NCBI GenBank assembly: GCA_963728355.1
Contig: CAVSJQ010000022.1
Coordinates: 706,275-770,274, forward strand
Length of the DNA stretch: 64,000 nt
Direction: 5' to 3'
Origin: Sva-07 sp963728355
GTDB lineage: Bacteria; Actinomycetota; Acidimicrobiia; Acidimicrobiales; Ilumatobacteraceae
Position numbers and translations under genes: made by a program. Below the pieces are notes generated by a model, which was not told where the DNA came from, made no database searches, and saw only the letters and a list, made by a program, of their open reading frames with translations. Shown here piece after piece: positions 53,644 through 61,959 of the stretch. Position 1 is the first letter of the stretch. Each line of letters opens with the position of its first letter.

Positions 53644-54858
53644 ATGGCCGCCAAGAAGAGCCGACGAAGCCGCGGCGACGGAGCCCTGTTCTACCGCGCC
53701 GACCGCGACCGGTGGATAGGACGAATCAACGTCAACGGCAAACCCCGCACCGTCTCCGCGCGCACGAAGACCGAAGCCCGCTACAAACTCGACCAACTCC
53801 GCCGCGCCGCCGACGACGGATTGCCGGTCATCACCCGGGACCGTACCGTTGCCGAACTCCTCGAGCTCTGGCGCACCAAAGCACTCCCCAACCGCGACCT
53901 CTCCCCCGCCCGCATCGCCAGCCACGACTGGGCCATCCGGATCCTCACCCACGAACTCGGCGGCATCAAACTCCAAGCGCTCACCGTCGACGACGTCGAA
54001 GCCGCCCTCACCCGCCGCACCATCCCCGCCGACGAACAGCCGACTCCACGCAAGGGACGCGGACGGGCTGCCACTAGCGCGCTCTCCCGGAACTCGCTCA
54101 TCAAGCTGCGCTCCACCCTGTCCCAAGCACTCACGTGGGCGCAACGACGCGACCTCGTCACCCGCAACGTCGCCAGCCTCGCCGAACTCCCCACCGGCGC
54201 CACCAACCAGCGCACCGGCAAATCGCTCACCGTCGAACAAGCCCGACAACTGCTCACCGCTGCGGCCGGCACCGAGCTCGAAGCGATGTGGACCCTGATG
54301 CTCTACCTCGGCCTGCGACCCGGTGAGGCCGCGGGACTGTCCTGGAACGACATCGACTTCACCAACGGCACCATCCACATCTGGCGGGCCCGCACCACCA
54401 ACACCGACGGCTCCGCAACCATCGGTAACACCAAGACCCCCGGCAGCATCCGCACCCTCGAAGCCCCCCACGTCGTCCTCGAATCTCTCGAGCGTCACCG
54501 GCATCGACAAGACGAGCACGCCGCCGCACTCGGTGCGGCGTGGTCCAACCCCGACAACCTGGTGTTCACCTCACCCACCGGACGACCCGCCGACCCGAAA
54601 GCGGTCCGCAACGAATTCGACCGCCTCATCACCGCCGCCGGCATCGAGGGCCGGTGGACACCGAACCTGTTGCGTCACACGGCCGCCAGCTTGATGGCCG
54701 ACGCTGGACTGCCCATCGAACACGTCGCCGACCAACTCGGCCACAAAGACCTCCGCATGCTCCAACAGCACTACCGCCACCGCATCAAACCCACCATCGG
54801 CGGCGCCCACATCCTCGACAGCGTCCTCGGTGCCAACCCACCGCCACCCGACAGGTGA
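53644..54858 (+). CDS. Tyrosine recombinase/integrase, intact
   Basis: A 404-residue phage-type integrase: N-terminal AP2-like arm-binding part (GDGALFYRADRDRWIGRINV), SAM-like core-binding domain (about 65-200), catalytic domain with Arg box YLGLRPGEAAGLSW, HxxR in LLRHTAASLMADAG, GHKD and Tyr in LQQHYRHR. All catalytic positions are present. ATG at 53644 follows GGGAGGGA. It sits beside a tRNA-Ala 3' half, so it probably integrates there. Three truncated relatives are in the window. Confidence 0.93.
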   Translation: MAAKKSRRSRGDGALFYRADRDRWIGRINVNGKPRTVSARTKTEARYKLDQLRRAADDGLPVITRDRTVAELLELWRTKALPNRDLSPARIASHDWAIRILTHELGGIKLQALTVDDVEAALTRRTIPADEQPTPRKGRGRAATSALSRNSLIKLRSTLSQALTWAQRRDLVTRNVASLAELPTGATNQRTGKSLTVEQARQLLTAAAGTELEAMWTLMLYLGLRPGEAAGLSWNDIDFTNGTIHIWRARTTNTDGSATIGNTKTPGSIRTLEAPHVVLESLERHRHRQDEHAAALGAAWSNPDNLVFTSPTGRPADPKAVRNEFDRLITAAGIEGRWTPNLLRHTAASLMADAGLPIEHVADQLGHKDLRMLQQHYRHRIKPTIGGAHILDSVLGANPPPPDR

Positions 54859-54930
54859 ATAGGCTCATGGCCATGGCCGATCCGGGTCTCCGTCACATCG
54901 ATGTCGAGTCGCTCGTCGACGAAATGCGCC
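54562..54930 (+). repeat. Source copy of the dispersed integrase 3'-end repeat
   Basis: 54562-54830 corresponds to 32285-32553 and 54634-54930 to 25668-25964, all in the same orientation and without gaps. The repeat covers the integrase 3' end and, in the first copy, the start of the companion gene. Confidence 0.9.
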
Positions 54931-55049
54931 CTCCGACGGATGACGACGTCCCGATGACGTCCGACTGGCAACCCTTGGACACCAAGGACAAGCTCCTCGC
55001 CTACCTCAACCGGATCAACGAGGCCCGCGAAGCCGACCGTGTCAGCTGA
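54867..55049 (+). CDS. 60-residue integrase companion protein, unknown function
   Basis: MAMADPGLRHIDVESLVDEM, a Pro/Asp-rich middle (PPTDDDVPMTSDW), then DTKDKLLAYLNRINEAREAD. It starts 8 bp after the integrase stop. A broken copy follows the integrase fragment at 25.7 kb, so the pair moves together. Size and position suit a recombination directionality factor or small regulator, but there is no helix-turn-helix and the role is unknown. Confidence 0.65.
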   Translation: MAMADPGLRHIDVESLVDEMRPPTDDDVPMTSDWQPLDTKDKLLAYLNRINEAREADRVS

Positions 55050-55153
55050 ACCGCCGTTGTTCAGCCACTGAGAACGCAAACGCCAGCACGGCTCCCATCG
55101 CGTCGCCAGGAGGCGTACGCCAAATTCACCGACAGCGTCACAACCTGGCTCGA

Positions 55154-55471
55154 CTACACCTCGAGCCGGTCGGTCCAGTAACCCGGCAGTTGTCGTTCAT
55201 GAGCGAACGCAACCACACGAATCTCGTCGTCCGCCACGGCGTACACGACCAGGTAGGGGTAGCGAAACAGCCGAACGTGACGGGCAAGAAGTACCCCATT
55301 GACGCCGTACACCGGCACACCAGCGTCCGGAAAGCCGCTCAGCGCCTCAACTCGCGCGAACGCCGCGTTCGAGAACAACACGCCACGGCCACGTTCCCGC
55401 TGCTCGTACCACCGTGCCGCTTCGACAAGTTCGTCGAGTGCCTCGTCATCGAACCGAATGCGGCGCGTCAC
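55154..55471 (-). CDS. ParE/RelE-type toxin
   Basis: 105 residues: IRFDDEALDELVEAARWYEQ, a Gly/Phe middle, then VRLFRYPYLVVYAVADDEIR and VVAFAHERQLPGYW, the strand order and VVAFAHxRRxPxYW ending of the ParE/RelE family that pairs with TIGR02574-type antitoxins. The GTG start overlaps the antitoxin stop by four bases. Target (gyrase or mRNA) cannot be told. Confidence 0.85.
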   Translation of the reverse strand: MTRRIRFDDEALDELVEAARWYEQRERGRGVLFSNAAFARVEALSGFPDAGVPVYGVNGVLLARHVRLFRYPYLVVYAVADDEIRVVAFAHERQLPGYWTDRLEV

Positions 55472-55713
55472 GTGTCGGCGAGCGCAGCGTCGACGCGCTC
55501 GCGGGCAGCGTCGAGGCTGACTCCCTGCGACTCACCGCGAGCGAACCGATCGATTCGTTCTTCGACTGAGCGCGCCCAGACCAACGCTTGCTCTGCGGAG
55601 TAGTTGGGATCGCGACTTTCCAGACTGGCGAACAACTCCGCAGCGACGCGGGCCCGTTCCTCCTCCGGGAGCGCCAAACCGTCATTCAACACACTGGACG
55701 CATCCGAACCCAC
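55468..55713 (-). CDS. Addiction-module antitoxin (TIGR02574 type)
   Basis: 81 residues: LALPEEERARVAAELFASLE, then NYSAEQALVWARSVEERIDR and DAARERVDAALADT. This helical pattern (PxxERxxLAxxLxxSL...WxxEIxxR) marks the putative addiction module component family. It comes first in the operon, as usual for antitoxins. The pair lies 100 bp beyond the integrase companion and could stabilise the element. Confidence 0.85.
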   Translation of the reverse strand: MGSDASSVLNDGLALPEEERARVAAELFASLESRDPNYSAEQALVWARSVEERIDRFARGESQGVSLDAARERVDAALADT

Positions 55714-55857
55714 GGCAGAATCGTAACCCAGTCATCGACCCGCAAACGCCCCGATGCTGGAAGTCGCACGATGCAAGTTCAGGGCGATGACGGCCGATCC
55801 GAGCAGCACCAGTCCCCAGCCGTGCACGCGAAGCTCCCCTTGCGTACGGCGATGCCG

Positions 55858-57504
55858 TCAACTGCAGGGGTCGGTCGGGACCAGATTGAACTGGAGGTCG
55901 GCGGGCCCATCGTGTCTGCTGCCGTCGGGCGCGATGACGGTGATCTTGCCGTCGACGACGAGTGTCCTGGAGTCGTCGCTGTCCGCTCTGGTCACGCTGT
56001 AAGTGCCGGTGCCCCGGAACGCGAGGTCCTCGATCGATCCTGTTGCGCTCCAGTTTCCGCGGTTCCTGTCGATCGGCGTGAAGTCGAAGTCCAGGGTCGT
56101 ACCAGGAATCGTGAACGGTTCTTCGAGGCTGCAGATGGTGCCACCGCCGGAGTATTCGTCGCGCGTCCCGGTCACCGTATACGACTCGGTGCCAGTCGAC
56201 AGTGTGAGCGTGGCGTTGCCAATGCCGCGCCTCGATCTGGACTCGAACGTCGCCGTCCCGGTCCGCTCGGTCTCCGACGGCGCCACGTAGTCGAACGTCG
56301 CCGGAGCGTCGACCCTCCTCCCCGTCGGGTCGAGCGTGCCGTCGCCCGTGTAGGTCGCCACGATGTTGCCGCCGGTCAGCTCTCCACTGTGCCTGGAGCG
56401 TGGCGCCGCCTCGATCGTGACCTGCGCATCCGGGTCCAGGGCGGAGGGATCGGCAGATGGTGTCACGACGACGTCGACGCATCGACCTGACGACCATCCC
56501 TTCTCGGCGGACGCTTGCAGGTCTCGCGCGACCATGTAGGCGAGCGCAGCCGCCATCGTCGCTGCATCGGTGCCGAACTCAGCGCTGGCGGCTTCGCTGT
56601 AGCGGTTGACAGTGAGTTCTCCGGCCGCGTTGCCGGAATGATCGAGGAACTCGCCCTTGCCGTCGGCGTAGGAGGCGTACTGCTGGCGATATTCGTAGTT
56701 CGATCCGGCGAGGTTGGCGTCGTCGTCGAGTACTCCCGTGGCGTCGATGTGGAACTCGATGCTCCCGCCAGCGGCGCCGACGTTCACGCGCACGGCGACG
56801 TCGGCGGACATCTCGAGACGCCCGTCAGCGTCCGGGCACGGATTCAAGTCGGTGGCTGCGGTCACGTTCACGCTCAGATCGCCCTCGCGTCCGGTCGTGG
56901 CCATTTCGGCGTGCACCGAGCCGTCCACGGCGACCGAGAGTGTCGCGCTGCCACCCGGCAACTCCGCCGAGTCCGACCCGATCGAACCTCGGTTGCTTTC
57001 TCGAACACCGGAGTCGGCGAGCCCACCGATGGCGACGAATCCGAGGCTGAACGCCGAAGCCACCCCACCGCCCGATTGCGTCCGCAGACCGCTCGATGCG
57101 GAGGTGAGGCCGGCGAGCTGGAACTCGCTCGGTTGTTGGCGCTGTCGGGTCGTCCACGCCAACAGTGGAGTCAACGCCGCGTGCATCAGCTGGTTCGTGG
57201 CTCGGGGGCCGCCCACAGCGTCGTCGATACCCGACGCTGTCCATGCCGCCGCCTCGGCTCTCGATGCGATGAGCGTTACGGCCTGCGTCAAGGAGTCGCC
57301 GTCGAGGGAACTGAGTTCGGTATCCACCTGCGCGGCCGCAGTGGTCAGTGCCGAGTGGACATCGTCCCCGCTGACCGGCTGTTCGACGCCGGGGGCGCCG
57401 GCGGCGCACGCGGTGAGTACCGCGAGGGTCGAGGTGACGAGCCACATCGTCGTGGTTCGCCGCACCGAGCGCGACGCGCAGGAGGGATGGAGTGTTGGCG
57501 TCAT
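55858..57504 (-). CDS. Large exported lipoprotein, unknown function
   Basis: A 548-residue protein: N-terminal signal with lipobox LTAC near residue 33, helical part to about 170, then a long Gly/Thr/Ser/Asp-rich beta region (TGREGDLSVNVTAATDLNPC, GTATFESRSRRGIGNATLTL, TSYTVTG-like strands). Cysteine pairs occur late (GGGTICSLEEP, PTDPCS). I do not recognise the family. The frame is clean over its full length, unlike genes further right. Confidence 0.7.
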   Translation of the reverse strand: MTPTLHPSCASRSVRRTTTMWLVTSTLAVLTACAAGAPGVEQPVSGDDVHSALTTAAAQVDTELSSLDGDSLTQAVTLIASRAEAAAWTASGIDDAVGGPRATNQLMHAALTPLLAWTTRQRQQPSEFQLAGLTSASSGLRTQSGGGVASAFSLGFVAIGGLADSGVRESNRGSIGSDSAELPGGSATLSVAVDGSVHAEMATTGREGDLSVNVTAATDLNPCPDADGRLEMSADVAVRVNVGAAGGSIEFHIDATGVLDDDANLAGSNYEYRQQYASYADGKGEFLDHSGNAAGELTVNRYSEAASAEFGTDAATMAAALAYMVARDLQASAEKGWSSGRCVDVVVTPSADPSALDPDAQVTIEAAPRSRHSGELTGGNIVATYTGDGTLDPTGRRVDAPATFDYVAPSETERTGTATFESRSRRGIGNATLTLSTGTESYTVTGTRDEYSGGGTICSLEEPFTIPGTTLDFDFTPIDRNRGNWSATGSIEDLAFRGTGTYSVTRADSDDSRTLVVDGKITVIAPDGSRHDGPADLQFNLVPTDPCS

Positions 57505-57548
57505 GGTGCCTCGTTTGGATGTGTGCGGCTGGCGGACCAGGAGCGGTT

Positions 57549-58151
57549 TCAGGCGTCGTCGACGATGATCTCTGCGTACATGCCGTTGGCGAAGTGCGGT
57601 GGTCCGCCGGGTACGTCTGGCTGCTGGCCTCCGGCGGCGGCTGCGGCATCGAGATACGCCTGGGGATCGACTCCGGTGGGGATTGTGCAGAGCAACAGGT
57701 ACCGACCGGCTTCGTGGAGGACGCCGTCGCCGACAGCAACGATGTCGGTGGTGCTGCCGGGAGTGGCCAAGACGACCAGCGCTGGGGGTCCGGCTGCGAG
57801 CACCTGGCCGAGGTCGCCGGAGACGATGTCGGAGACGTTGCGATCGTCGTCGTCGGCGAGGCGGAGGGCGACCAGTTCATGCAGTTCGCTATGTGACTGG
57901 TTGTGGACATGGATCTCGGTTCCAGGCGTCACGTGTTCGGGAACCCCGACGAATTCGAAGTCGGCCAGGCCCACGTCGTTCGAGAGAGCGCCTGGCACAG
58001 TCGTGTCGCTCGCATCGGTTGTGTCGCTCGCATCGGTCGTGTCGGAGACAGCATTGTCGTCTTGTCCGCACGAGGTGAGTGTGATGACCGAGGCGGTCAG
58101 GATCAGGGCGCCGATGCGTCGGAATCGTGATGGATGTTGGGTGGTGTTCAT
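57549..58151 (-). CDS. Cupredoxin-like lipoprotein
   Basis: 200 residues: signal peptide with lipobox LTSC near 28, a low-complexity linker of DASDTT repeats, then a beta domain with FEFVGVPEHVTPGTEIHVHN, HSELHELVALRLADDD and, near the end, GRYLLLCTIPTGVDP followed by PPHFANGMYAEIIVDD. H...C...H(...M) in this order resembles blue-copper ligands (HELV, LLLC-IPTG, HFANGM). It may bind copper outside the cell. Ends 44 bp before the large lipoprotein start. Confidence 0.7.
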   Translation of the reverse strand: MNTTQHPSRFRRIGALILTASVITLTSCGQDDNAVSDTTDASDTTDASDTTVPGALSNDVGLADFEFVGVPEHVTPGTEIHVHNQSHSELHELVALRLADDDDRNVSDIVSGDLGQVLAAGPPALVVLATPGSTTDIVAVGDGVLHEAGRYLLLCTIPTGVDPQAYLDAAAAAGGQQPDVPGGPPHFANGMYAEIIVDDA

Positions 58152-58288
58152 GTGTGCCTTTCGTCGAGGTTTGTCGGAGGGTGATGCGATCTGCGGATGC
58201 AGGAGCGAACTCAGCGTCGCCGGATCGACTTGCGGGTCACTTGCAAACGACTGAAGGGCCAGCGGACCGCGGGTACGTCCTTGCTGAA

Positions 58289-59012
58289 CTACTGGAACGT
58301 CGCCCGATACTCGGTCGGTGTCTGTCCGACGAGATCGCGGAACGCGACGTGGAACGCGGAAAGCGATGAGTATCCGACGTCCATGGCGATCCGCGTCACC
58401 GAGAGCTCTCCGCTGGCGAGCAGTTCGATGGATCGGAGCACCCGCATGTTTCGCAGCGCAGCGCGCCAGGTCATTCCGAGTTCGGATTCGAACCGACGTG
58501 CGAGGGACCTCGGCGCCAATCCCACCTCGTTGGCGATCTCCTCGAAGTTCGGAGTGCCGGCCATCTGTTCTGCGGTGATGCTCATCGCGAGCTCGACCTC
58601 GCGTGACCGCCGGTCGGAATGCGGGCCGGGCTCGGCCGTGCGGCGAGCGCCCAGGTCGCTTCGGCGAGCGCACGAACATCGCAATCGCGTACGCATCGAG
58701 CGGTTCATCAACGTCACCCCATTGCGAACATTCCACCACGAGCGCTCGGCAGAGGATATCATCGTCATGACCATCAGTTCGCCGGCAGCTCCCGCATGAA
58801 CATCGTGCTGAAGAGCCGGATGCCGTCGTCGAGCGCTGGCGGACGGTGATGTCGATGTCTTGGCCGGCGGGGATGAGGGCGGCGAGAGCTGGTGGCAGTA
58901 GCCATTGCATGCCGTCTACGTCGAGACGGAGTGCTCCTCGTGATGCGTACAACAGGTAGTGCCGATCGACACGGACTGATCGAGCGTGACGCCTGACGTC
59001 ACGACGTAACTA
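58289..59012 (-). pseudogene. AraC-family regulator broken by frameshifts
   Basis: The 5' part (HYLLYASRGALRLDVDGMQW, then LPPALAALIPAGQDIDITVR) is the cupin-type sensor domain; the 3' part (NFEEIANEVGLAPRSLARRF and RIAMDVGYSSLSAFHVAFRD, then VGQTPTEYR) is the two-helix AraC DNA-binding domain. At least two frame changes, near 58840 and 58680, separate them. The 3' part alone could start at MSITAEQM near 58587. Confidence 0.75.
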
Positions 59013-59046
59013 AAAGCCGAGCAGACACTGCTGCCATGTTCGCAGC

Positions 59047-59354
59047 TCACGCGACCGTCTCGATCAGTTCGGCGTCGATCGACGGCTCGACGGGCGACCC
59101 ATTCGTGGTCGAGAACCTCTCCAGAGCGTGCGAACGTGTCCGAGTAGAGGTAGCCGCCGAACGATTCCTGGTCGGTCCACGCGTGGAGGACGATGATGGC
59201 GGTTCAATCCTCAGACGACTGGAAGAATCGGAAGTCGACGCAGCCCGGCATGGATCAGACGGCCAAGCTTCGCGCCCGAGGCGGGCCAGTCCGGCGGGTC
59301 CGTCGGTGGCGTTCACGGTGAAGCCGACGATCGCGATGATCGCTCGGTGCTCAT
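59047..59354 (-). pseudogene. ABM-type monooxygenase remnant
   Basis: Pieces IIAIVGFTVNATDGPAGLAR, PGCVDFRFFQSSED and HAWTDQESFGGYLYSDTFAR fit the small antibiotic-biosynthesis monooxygenase (ABM) fold, but lie in three different frames over 300 bp. Not expressible as it stands. Confidence 0.6.
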
Positions 59355-59513
59355 GGCCTCCAGGGTGCTCCTTTCGCGATAGCGGATCTGCCGTCCAACG
59401 GACACGGTTGATCGATGGACGGACGTGTCGCGCTGTGGGCGTCGCCACGTGGACGCGTCGAGCGAAGGGATCGATCGCGCGGCGATCCACCCCTGTGTGG
59501 CGGTCAGGCCTAC

Positions 59514-61158
59514 CTACTCACACGTGACGTTGAACGAGCCAGGATGTTGTCAAGCGCCTCGAGGTCGGCGTCGCTGACGACCTGGACCTCGGCAGCAACG
59601 CCGTAGGCGCGTCGATCGACGTCGATGCCACTGCGTAGTACTGCGTGTCGGAGCCACCCAGTCCGTGAAGACTTCGACTCGCCGACAAAGATCCATCGTC
59701 GTAGGGATTGCGACCTTGGGTGACGCAGTCTGTCGGTGCGATCAGGTCGAGGAGTTCGCCCGGCGTGAACTGTGTGAGCGTGGGGCTGGCGAGGAATTCC
59801 ATTCCCGGTGTCGTCCATGACGCTTGGAAATCGGCGATGCTCGGGTGAGGCGATCACCGACGGCGACGCCGATCCGTCACCGAGGTCGGTGGATGATCCG
59901 TCGATGTCCGCCCACGCAGTCGGCACGGTCACCGAGATGGTCCCGGTTTCGTCTTCGATCGTCATGTAGTCGTCGTAGCTGTCGCCGGCGGTGTGTCGTC
60001 GGCGTACTGATCGGCAAGTTGAAGGCTTGGGTGAGGACGTCGCCGTTGATTTCTCCTTGAGGATTTCGCTCGTCGTAGCGCAGCAGCTCGATGGCGAGCT
60101 CGTCGTCGGGAGCGTGCGAGCGCAGCCCGTCGCGGTAGTCCTTCATGGTGCCGTGAGTCCGATCGTGACTCCTTCGACACGTGTCACGATCTGCCCGGTT
60201 TGATCCCCACGTCGTCGGCGACCGACCCGGATTTGACCCACCACCCAGGTCTTCCGGTGGCGCGTCCCTGAAGACGACGATCGGCCGTTGACCCGACCGA
60301 GTGGACATCGTTTCCAGCGGCGGGCCGTCGACGATGGGCTGGGCGATGTCGGAGCGATGGCGAGGAACTGCGACTGGTCGGTCCTCGTCGAGGACGCATA
60401 GTTGATTCCGGCGACACAGCCATTGGCGGTGACCAGCGGACCACCTGAGTTGCCGGGCTGGGCAGCGGCATCGTGTTGATGGAGTGGTCGACCGACGCCC
60501 ACTGGGTGTCGCCGTCGCCGCGGTAGGCGGTCACGCCGCGCGTCAAGGCGTACTCGGGATCGCCGAGTGGAAAGCCGGCGACGTACACCTCGGTGCCAGG
60601 CTCGTCGGCGTCGATGGCCCACGTCAACGTCGGCAGTTCCGGTCCGTCGATCTTGGATGACCGCGAGGTCGGAGCATACCGACACGCCCAGGACGCGTGG
60701 GTTTCGTGGCCGTCCGCGCCATCGCCGGACACCGCGACAGGCCCGACCCAGTGACGACGTGGTTGTTGGTGACGGGATCCCGGAGGGTGGAAGTCGAAAC
60801 CGGAGCCGCGTCCCGCACCTTCTTGAGCCCGAACTCCGGGTCGACGAAGGTGCCGGTTGTTCGATTTGGACCACTGCACCCTTCACGAGGTTGAGCGACG
60901 ACACTCCGCCGGTCAGGCCGTCGGCCGCGTCGCCGACTGGATGGGTTGTCGGTTGTCGTCTGAGTCGCCGGTCGACGATGCGGAGTGTCCGATGTCCCCT
61001 CGGTCGTCGCGACCGTCGATCGCGCGCGGAACGGCCGCCGTGTTGGAGCCACACGCAGCCAGCACGCTCATCGTGCCGGCGGCGAGCATGGTCAGCGCAG
61101 CGCGCGGAGCGCTGCGATGTCGGGTCGTGGAGGGGCATGAGAGCATGGAGTCGTGCAT
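59514..61158 (-). pseudogene. HtrA-like trypsin-type protease lipoprotein, multiply frameshifted
   Basis: The 5' end is intact: a lipoprotein signal with lipobox LAAC (frame ending at 60913). Then, across at least six frame changes: TNNHVVTG (catalytic His region), ASVDHSINTM, QPGNSGGPLVT (catalytic Ser), a PDZ part with VADDVGIKPG, DDELAIELLRYDERN, and C-terminal PTLTQFTPGELLDLI and QVVSDADLEALDNILA. With frames joined this is a typical 500-residue actinobacterial S1C protease with PDZ and a C-terminal domain. Confidence 0.7.
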
Positions 61159-61220
61159 TGCCTTTGCGTGTGTTCAGTTGATTGGAGTGGAAGGGAAGGT
61201 CGGAGGCCTGGTCGTGCGGC

Positions 61221-61949
61221 TCATCGCCAGTCCGCCTCGAGGTGTGCCGATCGTCCGAGGCCGCGCTCCACGAGGCGGGCGTAGCGACGACGGTGATGCG
61301 ATCGATCGCTTTCAGAGGCGGCGGCGCCTTGCGCATCAGCGCTGCGGCGTCGTCAGGGCGGGCGCTGGTCATGAACCACGGGACGAAGAACATCGCGTGT
61401 TCGTCGACACGCTGCGGCGTGCTCGCACATCCATTGCTTCGTACGCGGATCCTCGAAGTGTCCTCGAACATCGGGAGATTTCCCGGTCTTCGACGTCGAG
61501 GTGCGCCGACATCGGGTGCGAAGCTCGACTCCGCATTAGCGCTGTCGCCAGCTGCTGTTCTGGTGGCGGCGCACCGGTGAGTTGTTCGCCGGTCCTGTCG
61601 ATCTGCGGCAGTGTCTCCAACTGGTGATGGTCGTCGTCGAGCGCCTAGGCATAGGGCGTACGACGGACGCGAGCTGCGAGCGCCGGGAAGAAGATGGTGT
61701 CCTCGATCTGGTGGTGATTGCGCAGTTCTTGGCGGTACCCGGCGACCCACCGCTGGAGTCTGGGATCGCCGACTGCCGTGGGTTTCGTCGGAGGTCGGCG
61801 AGCGCCGACACCAAGCGCTCGTTCGATGTGCGAATCGCGTCATGCGTCGCCAGGTACTGCTGGAGATCCGGGCGGTCGAGCTGCGAGTCGGCGGTGGGGG
61901 CGGATGCGGTGGTTGGTTGTTCTCTCGGCATGACCGCAACGATGTCCAT
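61221..61949 (-). pseudogene. Hemerythrin-like domain protein, frameshifted
   Basis: Starts MDIVAVMPREQ and has LQQYLATHDAIRTSNERLVS (His ligand), then in other frames NHHQIEDTIFFP-like and HAMFFVPWFMTSARPDDAAA segments, and a final RRYARLVERGLG tail. This is the HHE cation-binding pattern of bacterial hemerythrins, cut by several frame changes. Confidence 0.6.
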
Positions 61950-61959
61950 GCGGTTTGCG

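Noticed and set aside
57960..58070. Regulatory tandem repeat
   Set aside because: The repeated TCGCTCGCATCGG units encode the DASDTT linker of the lipoprotein; a coding low-complexity repeat.
56515..58254. A 579-codon plus-strand open frame
   Set aside because: Antisense to both lipoproteins; no start signal or domain.
60143..61939. A 598-codon minus-strand frame as one protein
   Set aside because: It joins shifted pieces of the protease and hemerythrin genes; the conserved motifs jump between frames.
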